Assembly (NCBI GenBank): GCA_029881775.1
Contig: JAOULY010000006.1
Coordinates: 1-18,748 of the forward strand
Source: Gammaproteobacteria bacterium
GTDB taxonomy: Bacteria > Pseudomonadota > Gammaproteobacteria > UBA9214
DNA: 18,748 nucleotides
Reading direction: 5' to 3'
The translations under genes were made by a program, and so were the position numbers. This document shows positions 8,225 through 15,648 of the stretch, one piece after another; position 1 is the stretch's first letter; each line of letters opens with the position of its first letter. The notes under the pieces are model-generated. The model was not told where the DNA came from, made no database searches, and was given only the letters and a program-made list of their open reading frames with translations.

Positions 8225-10657
8225 ATGATTGGCCGTATCGAGGTCTTCTTGCGGCGACTGCGCCGGTCACTAAGCCGCAGCGAGTGGCTGGCAACCCTGC
8301 TGCGCCTGCCGAGATCGACGGTACCGCCAGGTACGCCAGGCCTGGTCATGGTGCAGGTTGACGGTCTTTCATATGCCCGGTTGAACTGTGCGCTGGAGCG
8401 GGGAGAAATGCCGTTCCTGCACAGGTTCATAAAGCGTGAACACTACCGGTTGCGCCGCATGTACGCCGGCGTGCCAGCGACAACCGCCGCATTTCAGGGC
8501 GAGCTGTTTTACGGTGTGAAGGCGGTGGTGCCGGGCTTCAACTTCCAGGACAGCGCATCCGGAAAGATCGTGCGCATGGTCGAGCCGGCTGTGGCGGCCG
8601 GTGTGGAACGCACCCTGGAAGAGAGCGGAGGTGAACCCTTGCTGAAGGAGGGCAGCTCCTATTCAAACAATTACACGGGCGGCGCCGCCGAACCTCACTT
8701 CTGCCCGTCATCGATAGGGTGGGGTCCCTCGCTGCGCCGCGCCAATCCTTTGCTGGTGGGACTGCTCATCCTGAGCAATGCCTGGAGCTTCGTGCGCATT
8801 GCCGTGCTGTTGTTGCTCGAGCTGGTTCTGGCTGTCCAGGATATGCTGCGAGGTCTGTTCAATGGCTATGACTTCATCAAGGAACTGAAATTCGTACCAA
8901 CCCGTGTGGCGATATCAATTTTGTTGCGTGAACTGGTCACGATCGGCGCAAAAATCGATGTTGCCAGGGGGTTGCCTGTCATACATCTCAATTTGCTCGG
9001 CTATGACGAGCAGGCCCATCGGCGTGGCCCGTCTTCGTTTTTCGCCCACTGGACGCTCAAGGGCATTGATGATGCTATCGCCCGTATCTGGCGGGCCGCA
9101 CAGCGCTCGAGCCATCGTCAGTATGACGTCTGGGTCTATTCCGACCATGGGCAGGAAGAAGTGAAGCCCTATCACCTGTTGCACGGACGCAGTATCAAGG
9201 ATGCAGTGACCGCTGTGTTCGCCGATCATGATATCAATGCCGGCCTGCAACCGGTGTCACGCGGCGTTCAGGCGCAACGTGGTATCCAGACGCAACGTGT
9301 ACGGCAGCTTGGTGGCAACAGAATTCAGCGCCTGTTCCCGGTCAGTGGCCAGTTGCGCGGTGATCCGGGCAGTGGCCATGTAACGGTGGCAGGGATGGGG
9401 CCGGTCGGCTTCGTCTATTACGATCGTGAACTGGATGCGGCCACGCGTGATTCCATTGCCCGTTCCCTGGCAAACACTGCGCGCATTCCGCTGGTGTTGA
9501 CCCGGGATGGAGCGGAGCGCGTGACGGCATGGACCGACAGCGGCAGGTACAGCCTGCCGCGGCAGGGTGCGGAGGTCCTGGGCACCGACCATCCCTACCT
9601 GGAGGAAGTCACCCGGGAACTGATTACACTCTGTCATCACCCGGATGCGGGAGATTTCATTCTCTCTGGCTGGCGGGCCGGTGCGACGTCCTGCAGTTTT
9701 GTAACCGAAAATGGCGGGCACGGGGGCGCCGGTCCGGAGGAGACCAGCGCGTTTGTACTGGTGCCTGGCGATGTGCCCTTGCCGGAAGGCGCTAACGCCA
9801 GTTTGCGTGCGACCGATCTGCGCCATGCCGCATTGCACTTTCTGGGGCGTGCCAGACACAAAGTTCCCTCGTGGCAACAGCGTGCTGCTTCAACGGATAT
9901 CCTGCGTGTCATGACCTACAATGTGCATAGCTGTATCGGTATGGACGGCAAGCTGACCCCGGAACGCATTGCGCGGGTCATCGCCCGCTACGCCCCGGAC
10001 GTGGTAGCTTTGCAGGAGCTGGATGTGGGCCGCTTGCGTACCGAAAGCCTGGACCAGGCACACCTCATTGCCCGTTACCTGGAGATGGACTATCACTTCC
10101 ATCCGGCAATGCACATCGAGGAAGAGCGTTACGGCGATGCGATCCTCACCCATCTGCCCATGCGGCTGGTGAAAGCGGGCGCGTTACCGGACCTGCCTGA
10201 CAAGCCGCGGATTGAACCACGCGGCGCCCTGTGGGTTGCAATCGAATTAAACGGCATCGAGTACCAGGTATTCAACACGCACCTGGGCCTGCTGCCGCGT
10301 GAGCGCCTGTTGCAGGCCGAGGCGCTGCTCGGTCCCGAGTGGCTGGGGCATCCGGATTGTCGCGGACCGGTGGTGCTGTGCGGTGACTTCAATGCCTTTC
10401 CTTCCTCGCAGCCATGCCGCCTGTTGCGCACGCACCTGCTTGACGCGCAGATCGAACTGGACAGCCATCGGCCCAGGAGCACATTTTTCGGGCGCTTCCC
10501 CACAGCACGCATTGATCATGTCTTTGTTAATCCGGGTGTCGAGGTGCTGGATATCGAGGTGCCGGATACCGAGCTGGTGCGCGTAGCCTCTGATCATCTG
10601 CCGTTGATTGTCGAGATGCGCGCGCCTGCCGGCGAGCAATTGGCCGGGAATGAGTAA
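8225..10657 (+). CDS. Fusion: membrane-inserted alkaline-phosphatase-superfamily domain + EEP phosphoesterase
   Basis: Encodes 810 aa. The N-terminal half resembles the alkaline phosphatase/NPP superfamily. It has MVQVDGLSY (Asp46, possible nucleophile Ser49), YDEQAHRRGP (Asp261, His265), YSDHG (Asp307, His308) and a late GGHGGAGP motif, together a plausible two-metal set. A strongly hydrophobic stretch (about 175-210), enough for one or two helices, sits inside this domain. The C-terminal half (about 559-805) is an endonuclease/exonuclease/phosphatase domain with TYNVH (Asn566), LQELD (Glu598), GDFNA (Asp721, Asn723), RIDHVF (Asp764) and SDHLP (Asp790, His791), so the catalytic residues appear intact. 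EEP enzymes include sphingomyelinases and inositol phosphatases as well as nucleases; with lipid genes around it, a phospholipid head-group target is likelier than DNA. An 18-bp tandem repeat is at 9263-9298. Spacing is 18 bp after the GT4 gene, and TAATG overlaps the next. Confidence 0.85.
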   Translation: MIGRIEVFLRRLRRSLSRSEWLATLLRLPRSTVPPGTPGLVMVQVDGLSYARLNCALERGEMPFLHRFIKREHYRLRRMYAGVPATTAAFQGELFYGVKAVVPGFNFQDSASGKIVRMVEPAVAAGVERTLEESGGEPLLKEGSSYSNNYTGGAAEPHFCPSSIGWGPSLRRANPLLVGLLILSNAWSFVRIAVLLLLELVLAVQDMLRGLFNGYDFIKELKFVPTRVAISILLRELVTIGAKIDVARGLPVIHLNLLGYDEQAHRRGPSSFFAHWTLKGIDDAIARIWRAAQRSSHRQYDVWVYSDHGQEEVKPYHLLHGRSIKDAVTAVFADHDINAGLQPVSRGVQAQRGIQTQRVRQLGGNRIQRLFPVSGQLRGDPGSGHVTVAGMGPVGFVYYDRELDAATRDSIARSLANTARIPLVLTRDGAERVTAWTDSGRYSLPRQGAEVLGTDHPYLEEVTRELITLCHHPDAGDFILSGWRAGATSCSFVTENGGHGGAGPEETSAFVLVPGDVPLPEGANASLRATDLRHAALHFLGRARHKVPSWQQRAASTDILRVMTYNVHSCIGMDGKLTPERIARVIARYAPDVVALQELDVGRLRTESLDQAHLIARYLEMDYHFHPAMHIEEERYGDAILTHLPMRLVKAGALPDLPDKPRIEPRGALWVAIELNGIEYQVFNTHLGLLPRERLLQAEALLGPEWLGHPDCRGPVVLCGDFNAFPSSQPCRLLRTHLLDAQIELDSHRPRSTFFGRFPTARIDHVFVNPGVEVLDIEVPDTELVRVASDHLPLIVEMRAPAGEQLAGNE
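9263..9298 (+). repeat. Two imperfect 18-bp tandem copies inside the phosphoesterase fusion
   Basis: Units 9263-9280 and 9281-9298 match at 14 of 18 positions and are in frame, encoding GVQAQR and GIQTQR (residues 347-358). They lie in a basic, Gln-rich stretch between the SDHG motif and the last metal motif of the phosphatase-like domain. This looks like a small in-frame duplication in a surface loop. Confidence 0.6.
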
Positions 10658-13494
10658 TGCAGGGCGGGGAGCTCAACAGACGGGATGACCAGGCTATTGC
10701 GGAACGATCCGATGCATTGCTTGATGTGGTGCGCCGCCTGGCGATAGAACTGCACCCGCAGCGCAAACACATCATCCAGGTGACACTCGACAGTGCACTC
10801 GACCGCGACCTGGGATTTGACAGTCTGTCACGCGTTGAGTTATCGCTGCGCATCGAACGGACCTTCGGGGTCGGTCTTCCGGCACAGCTACTGGCAAGCG
10901 CTGAAACCCCGCGCGACCTTCTCAGGGCGGTGCTCTCCGCCCATGCCCCGGGACGACCAGCTGCCCTTGCACAAGCAAGAGTAACCGCGCACGGGGAAAC
11001 GGAGGGTACACCCCGTGCGGCGGAAACACTGCTGGAGATGCTCGATTGGCACGTGCTTGCACACCCGCAGCGTCCGCATATCTATCTTTACAGTGAAGGG
11101 GATGAGCCGGAAGAGATCACCTATGCAGCGCTGTTCGACGGTGCGCGGGCGATCGCTGCGGGCCTCCGGGAACGCGCTTTGCAACCCGGTCAAAATGTGG
11201 CCATCATGCTCCCTACCGGCCGTGACTACCTGTATAGCTTCTTCGGTATTCTGCTGGCCGGCGGGGTGCCCGTACCCATTTATCCGCCGGTACGCCCAAC
11301 GCAAATCGAGGATCACCTGCGTCGCCATGCAGGCATTCTTGCCAATGCCCGGGTGGTTCTGCTGATCACTGTTCCAGAGGCCCGACCGGTGGCGCGCTTG
11401 CTCAAGGCGCAGCTCGACAAAGTACTTGGTATTGTTACCCCCCGTGAACTGGCGAGTGGCAAGGCGTTTAGCGCAGTACCTGTCCGGGCAGGTGATACCG
11501 CATTCCTTCAGTACACTTCCGGCAGTACCGGCCAGCCCAAGGGTGTCATTCTGACGCACGCCAACCTGCTGACCAATATTCGCGCCATGGGCGAAGCCGT
11601 GCGGGCGGACTCCACTGATGTGTTTGTCAGTTGGCTGCCTTTGTATCATGACATGGGACTGATCGGTGCCTGGCTGGGCAGTCTCTATCACGCGTGCCCG
11701 CTGGTACTGATGTCACCATTGGCGTTTCTGACCAGTCCGCGACGCTGGTTGTGGGCGATCAGCAATCATCGTGGCACCTTGTCTGCCGCGCCCAACTTCG
11801 CCTTCGAACTGTGTCTTAACAAACTGGAAGATGATGACATCAAAGGCCTGGACCTGGGTTCCTGGCGCATGGCCTTCAATGGCGCCGAACCGGTGAGTCC
11901 GCAGACAGTGCGGGGTTTCAGCAAGCGCTTTGCTCGCTATGGATTTCGGCCGGAGGTTATGACGCCGGTGTATGGCCTGGCCGAGTCGACGGTGGGGCTG
12001 GCGTTTCCGCCCTTTGGTCGTGGCCCGCTGATCGATCGCATTCAGCGGGAGCCGTTTGTCTCTTCCGGTAAGGCGGTCCCGGCGGAGAAGTCGGATGAAC
12101 ATGCGCTGGAGTTTGTTGCCTGCGGCCAGCCATTAACCGGGCACCAGATCCGCATTGTTGATCCGGCGGGACATGAGTTGTCCGAACGCCAGGAAGGCCG
12201 TGTCGAGTTCCGCGGGCCATCGGTCACCAGTGGTTATTTTCGCAATCCGGATGCCACCCGGGAACTGTTTAACGGGGAATGGCTGGATTCCGGCGATCTG
12301 GGTTATGTTGCCGGCGGTGACATCTATCTTAGCAGCCGGTCAAAGGACATCATTATTCGGGGTGGGCGGAACATCTATCCTTATGAAGTGGAAGAGGCCG
12401 TCGGAAATATTCCTGGTATCCGCAAAGGCTGTGTCGCGGTGTTCGGCAGCGCTGACCTGAAATCCGGCACGGATCGGATCATTGTGCTGGCAGAATCCCG
12501 TGAGACCGATAACACGATACTGCAGACATTAAGCGAACAGATTTACATGGTTGCCACAGACCTGATGGACATATCGCCCGATGAAGTCGTGTTGGCACCG
12601 CCCCATACGCTTTTGAAGACCTCAAGCGGCAAGATTCGCCGCGCTGCAATTCGTGAACTGCATGAGCAGGGCCGGATTGGCCAGGGTCCGCAGTCTGTGT
12701 GGCGGCAGTTCGTCCACCTTGCCCTGGTCACGGTGCGACCGGGTATGCGCGCTGCATGGCGGAGGATTTCCGCCTCGGGCTATGCCGTCTATGCGCATGC
12801 TATCTTCTGGTTGATGGCGCCCGTCGTCTGGCTGCTGGTCATATCACTACCGCGCATGCGCTGGCGGTGGATGATATTGCGCAGGGCGGCGCAATTGCTG
12901 TTTACACTTGTCCGCATACCGCTGCATGTACAGGGGCTTGATCAGTTACCCCGGGACCAGGCCTGTGTTGTGGTTGCCAACCATGCCAGCTACCTGGACG
13001 GTGTGGCCCTGGTGGCAGCATTGCCGATCAGCCCCGGTTTCGTGGCCAAAGCGGAACTTAAACAACAGTTCATCCCGCGAATTTTTCTGCAGCGTATCGG
13101 CGCCAGCTTTGTGGAGCGCTTCGACAAACAGCAGGGCGTGGCGGATGCCCGGCATGTCGCCAGCAAGCTCCAGGCCGGCCACTCCCTGCTGTTCTTCCCG
13201 GAGGGAACCTTCACCCGCATGCCGGGCCTGCTACCGTTTCACATGGGTGCCTTTGTGGTCGCCGCCGAGGCCGGTGCGCCGGTGTTACCGGTCATTATCA
13301 GGGGCACCCGTTCAATCCTGCGCGCCAACTCCTGGTTTCCACGGGCGGGGGCGGTGAGCGTTCTCGTTGGTGAGCCGGTCTTGCCGGCGGGAACGGACTG
13401 GGCCGCGGCGGTGAAGCTGCGCGACGCGGCCCGCGCTGCAATTCTGCAGCAGATAGCCGAGCCTGACCTGTCGCTGGAGAAATCAATGCAATGA
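10657..13494 (+). CDS. ACP - fatty acyl-AMP ligase - PlsC acyltransferase fusion
   Basis: Encodes 945 aa with three domains. (1) An acyl carrier protein (about 10-90) with the phosphopantetheine serine Ser56 in GFDSLSRVEL. (2) An adenylate-forming ligase (about 120-680) with P-loop TSGSTGQPKG (287-296), SWLPLYHDMGLIG and YGLAESTVGL motifs typical of fatty acyl-AMP ligases, DSGDLGY (Asp547), a hinge SRSKD (559-564), and catalytic Lys659 in SSGKIRR. (3) After a hydrophobic segment (about 708-755), a PlsC/LPLAT domain with NHASYLD (His776, Asp781) and FPEGT (847-851). The order suggests that an acyl chain is adenylated, loaded on the fused ACP and transferred to a lysolipid or other membrane acceptor. 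E. coli Aas joins the same two enzymes in reverse order without a built-in ACP. GGGA lies seven bases before the ATG, and the start overlaps the previous stop (TAATG). Confidence 0.92.
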   Translation: MQGGELNRRDDQAIAERSDALLDVVRRLAIELHPQRKHIIQVTLDSALDRDLGFDSLSRVELSLRIERTFGVGLPAQLLASAETPRDLLRAVLSAHAPGRPAALAQARVTAHGETEGTPRAAETLLEMLDWHVLAHPQRPHIYLYSEGDEPEEITYAALFDGARAIAAGLRERALQPGQNVAIMLPTGRDYLYSFFGILLAGGVPVPIYPPVRPTQIEDHLRRHAGILANARVVLLITVPEARPVARLLKAQLDKVLGIVTPRELASGKAFSAVPVRAGDTAFLQYTSGSTGQPKGVILTHANLLTNIRAMGEAVRADSTDVFVSWLPLYHDMGLIGAWLGSLYHACPLVLMSPLAFLTSPRRWLWAISNHRGTLSAAPNFAFELCLNKLEDDDIKGLDLGSWRMAFNGAEPVSPQTVRGFSKRFARYGFRPEVMTPVYGLAESTVGLAFPPFGRGPLIDRIQREPFVSSGKAVPAEKSDEHALEFVACGQPLTGHQIRIVDPAGHELSERQEGRVEFRGPSVTSGYFRNPDATRELFNGEWLDSGDLGYVAGGDIYLSSRSKDIIIRGGRNIYPYEVEEAVGNIPGIRKGCVAVFGSADLKSGTDRIIVLAESRETDNTILQTLSEQIYMVATDLMDISPDEVVLAPPHTLLKTSSGKIRRAAIRELHEQGRIGQGPQSVWRQFVHLALVTVRPGMRAAWRRISASGYAVYAHAIFWLMAPVVWLLVISLPRMRWRWMILRRAAQLLFTLVRIPLHVQGLDQLPRDQACVVVANHASYLDGVALVAALPISPGFVAKAELKQQFIPRIFLQRIGASFVERFDKQQGVADARHVASKLQAGHSLLFFPEGTFTRMPGLLPFHMGAFVVAAEAGAPVLPVIIRGTRSILRANSWFPRAGAVSVLVGEPVLPAGTDWAAAVKLRDAARAAILQQIAEPDLSLEKSMQ

Positions 13495-13553
13495 GCGATG
13501 CGTCATGGAGCAATCTTTCGCAGCAATCCTGAGTACACATGTGTCTTATTTCC

Positions 13554-13560
13554 AGAGAGG
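13554..13560 (+). promoter_or_regulatory. Ribosome binding site that fixes the HPF start
   Basis: AGAGAGG lies nine bases before ATG 13570 and directly abuts ATG 13561. Only 13570 has workable spacing, and it gives the usual family opening MQIPLQIT. The in-frame ATG 13498 is upstream and has no such site. Confidence 0.6.
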
Positions 13561-13569
13561 ATGACCGAG

Positions 13570-14136
13570 ATGCAAATACCCTTACAGATTACGTACCGCA
13601 ACATGGAACCTTCTGCTGCCGTGGAGGCAAACATTCGTGGAAAAGCAGCCAAACTGGATCAGTTTTCCGATCAGATCATGAGTTGCCGGGTTGTGGTGGA
13701 GGCCCCGCATGGCCATCATCACCAGGGAAATCTCTTCCAGGTGCGCATTGACCTGACCGTGCCCGAAGGGGAGTTGCTGGTGTCCCATGAACACCATCAC
13801 AAGGATCATTCGCATGAAGATGTTTATGTGGCCATTCGCGACGCCTTCGATGCCATGAAGCGTCAGTTGGAGGACTATGCGCGCAAGCGGCGGGGCAAGG
13901 TAAAGAAACACGAATCCCCGGCGCATGGGCGAATACTTGCCCTGGTCCCTGCGGAAGATTACGGCAGGATCCAGACCCCGGACGAACGGCTAATCTATTT
14001 TCACCGTAATAGTGTGCTTGATAATGCTTTCGACAAGCTGGAAGTCGGCAATGAGGTGCGTTTCGTGGAAGAGATGGGGGAACGAGGGCCGCAGGCGAGT
14101 ACAGTAATCCTGGTGGGCAAGCACCACATAACGTAG
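13570..14136 (+). CDS. Long HPF/RaiA-family ribosome hibernation factor with cold-shock domain
   Basis: Encodes 188 aa. Residues 1-105 match the HPF/RaiA fold: MQIPLQITYRNM opening, a central strand pair, and the helix DVYVAIRDAFDAMKRQLEDY (84-103). Residues about 119-188 form a cold-shock/OB-like domain with YFHRNSV (143-149), LEVGNEVRFVEE and GERGPQASTV. Family members bind the 30S decoding region and silence or dimerise ribosomes in starvation; the cold-shock domain would add RNA contact. The loop at 72-82 is His-rich (six His), as is GHHHQG (48-53). It follows the acyltransferase fusion by 75 bp, so it could be read from the lipid operon or from its own promoter; I see no clear promoter in the gap. 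Confidence 0.9.
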   Translation: MQIPLQITYRNMEPSAAVEANIRGKAAKLDQFSDQIMSCRVVVEAPHGHHHQGNLFQVRIDLTVPEGELLVSHEHHHKDHSHEDVYVAIRDAFDAMKRQLEDYARKRRGKVKKHESPAHGRILALVPAEDYGRIQTPDERLIYFHRNSVLDNAFDKLEVGNEVRFVEEMGERGPQASTVILVGKHHIT

Positions 14137-14161
14137 TTGAACTGGCGGGTGGTTCGAGCCG

Positions 14162-14181
14162 CGCAAAACCATGGTTTTGCG
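14162..14181. terminator. 20-bp perfect palindrome between convergent genes, possible bidirectional terminator
   Basis: CGCAAAACCATGGTTTTGCG is a perfect palindrome lying 25 bp past the HPF stop and 94 bp past the stop of the convergent SPOR gene. Flanking GCCGC (14158-14162) and GCGGC (14189-14193) could extend the stem. It lacks a T-run on either strand, so it is not a textbook intrinsic terminator. It could instead be a protein binding site or protect the mRNA 3' end. Confidence 0.4.
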
Positions 14182-14275
14182 AAACAGTGCGGCCGCCCGG
14201 GTAGCGGTGTGGTCGTCAGCTAATCAGCTGGAAAGTTCAGCTTGTGCAGTTACTGCTGCAGCGTCGCCGGCAGTC

Positions 14276-15559
14276 TTACGAGCCGGGTTTGCGCTTCAGG
14301 AACCAGGCGTCCCTGATGCCGAGTTTTTTCTCGATTCCGGTGGCCGCTGATTTTGCCGCAGCAAGCGATGAAAAACCGGTCACTTGCAGGCGCCAGTACT
14401 GTTTGCCCTTGATATTGGCGCTGCTGAGCTCGACGGGTACACCCATGGAGCTGGCATGAGTTGCGGCTGTTTCAACATATGCCCGATCTCTTGATGACAT
14501 GAGGTTGATCGTCCAGGGTCCTGCAGGCCGGGTTGCAGACCCGCTAACAGTGACATCCTTGATCGCGAGTGGCTGCCTGCTGACAGCTTCGGGAGTGGCT
14601 TCATTCGGTGCGGCTTCCGTTTCTTTTTGAATATTTGCCGATTCAGCGGATGCCGGTTCTGCAGGTGCCGGATCTATTTTCGTGGCCATTGCCAATAGCT
14701 TCTCAGTGACGGCAGTGGTCTTGTCAGGCGGGTCTGTCTGGGCCGCGGGTGCCTGGGTGCGTAGTATTTTGCCTGACTGGGAACGGCTTATGCCTGGTGC
14801 AGGTGGTTTGGCCGGTCGGGGTGTCGGGGTGCCGGATGTCATGGCATGGACGCGGCGATCGAGATCAGTAAAGGCGCTGCCAAGTGCCTTTAAGCGTGCA
14901 TCGAGAGAGGCATACTTACCGTCCAGAAGACTGGCGCTGAACAGCTTGTCCTGTATGTCTTTCAGATTGATGGTGCTGTCTCTGGCGGAATCCTCGAGTA
15001 CGCCGATGCGTTTGGCCAGGCCGCTGGTATAAAAAAAGCCTGCACCGAGCAAGCCCGCGAAACACACCATTGATATGGCGGGAACAAGGCGACTAATCCT
15101 GCGCGCTTTATCTTTCCGGACTGCCTGTGCAGGCTGCGAGGGGTGTTCATGCGCCTGCAGTCCGGGCATCGGGATAATCTCGGTTTCAGCAGCGGTATCG
15201 GTATCGGCCTCATCTACCGAGGCTTCCAGGGTATGTGTATCGCTGACCCGGTAGGATTCGATCAAATCAAGCAGCACCGGGTCGGGGTGCTGGAATTCCA
15301 CATCCAGGCTGTTTTCCGCCACATGCCTGACATGGGCCGGAATGGTGAGCTTTTTTTGCTCACCGTTATGCTGCACAGTCAGGTGAATATCAACGGAATC
15401 GCCATCAGAGAAGGTGCGTGGTCGACCGTCGGGTTCGCAATGTAGCAGCATGCCGTGACTGCTGACATGCAAGACACGACATCCTTTGGGAATGGTCTTT
15501 GCGCCAATCAGAAGGGCATTCAAATTTACGGGTGCTCCGGATTGACGATGTTGTTCCAT
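14276..15559 (-). CDS. PilZ-like / TM / coiled-coil / SPOR-domain protein
   Basis: Encodes 427 aa. Residues about 15-100 look like a PilZ fold, with CRVLHVSSHGMLLHCEP (28-43) in the place of the D/NxSxxG motif. The RxxxR motif that binds c-di-GMP is not visible and the first acidic residue is His, so ligand binding is doubtful. A single membrane helix (158-178) follows, then a probable coiled coil (183-240) and a Pro/Ala-rich linker (245-330). The C-terminal SPOR domain (347-423) has GPWTINLMSS and YWRLQVTGF. With the N-terminus in the cytoplasm, the SPOR domain would be periplasmic and bind denuded septal peptidoglycan. The gene lies downstream of the antiporter (89 bp) and converges on HPF. 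Domain calls are good; the function is inferred. Confidence 0.8.
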   Translation of the reverse strand: MEQHRQSGAPVNLNALLIGAKTIPKGCRVLHVSSHGMLLHCEPDGRPRTFSDGDSVDIHLTVQHNGEQKKLTIPAHVRHVAENSLDVEFQHPDPVLLDLIESYRVSDTHTLEASVDEADTDTAAETEIIPMPGLQAHEHPSQPAQAVRKDKARRISRLVPAISMVCFAGLLGAGFFYTSGLAKRIGVLEDSARDSTINLKDIQDKLFSASLLDGKYASLDARLKALGSAFTDLDRRVHAMTSGTPTPRPAKPPAPGISRSQSGKILRTQAPAAQTDPPDKTTAVTEKLLAMATKIDPAPAEPASAESANIQKETEAAPNEATPEAVSRQPLAIKDVTVSGSATRPAGPWTINLMSSRDRAYVETAATHASSMGVPVELSSANIKGKQYWRLQVTGFSSLAAAKSAATGIEKKLGIRDAWFLKRKPGS

Positions 15560-15593
15560 GTTGGAATATCAACTCCATCAGCAGACATGGTGT

Positions 15594-15622
15594 TTTGTAC
15601 TGTATAAGCGCACGTTTTGCAA
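15594..15622 (-). promoter_or_regulatory. Candidate sigma70 promoter of the PilZ-SPOR gene
   Basis: On the minus strand, TTGCAA (15617-15622) and TACAAA (15594-15599) are separated by 17 bp and sit about 35 bp before the ATG. Each box matches consensus at 4 of 6 positions, so the call rests mainly on spacing and location. Confidence 0.3.
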
Positions 15623-15648
15623 CACTATTCGCACTTTCTGAACAGGTG

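Noticed and set aside
13535..13544. ACACATGTGT palindrome before HPF
   Set aside because: Only 10 bp and not associated with recognisable promoter boxes; may be chance.
13498..13569. Longer HPF starting at ATG 13498
   Set aside because: The extra 24 residues are not part of the family, and the only good ribosome site (13554-13560) serves ATG 13570.
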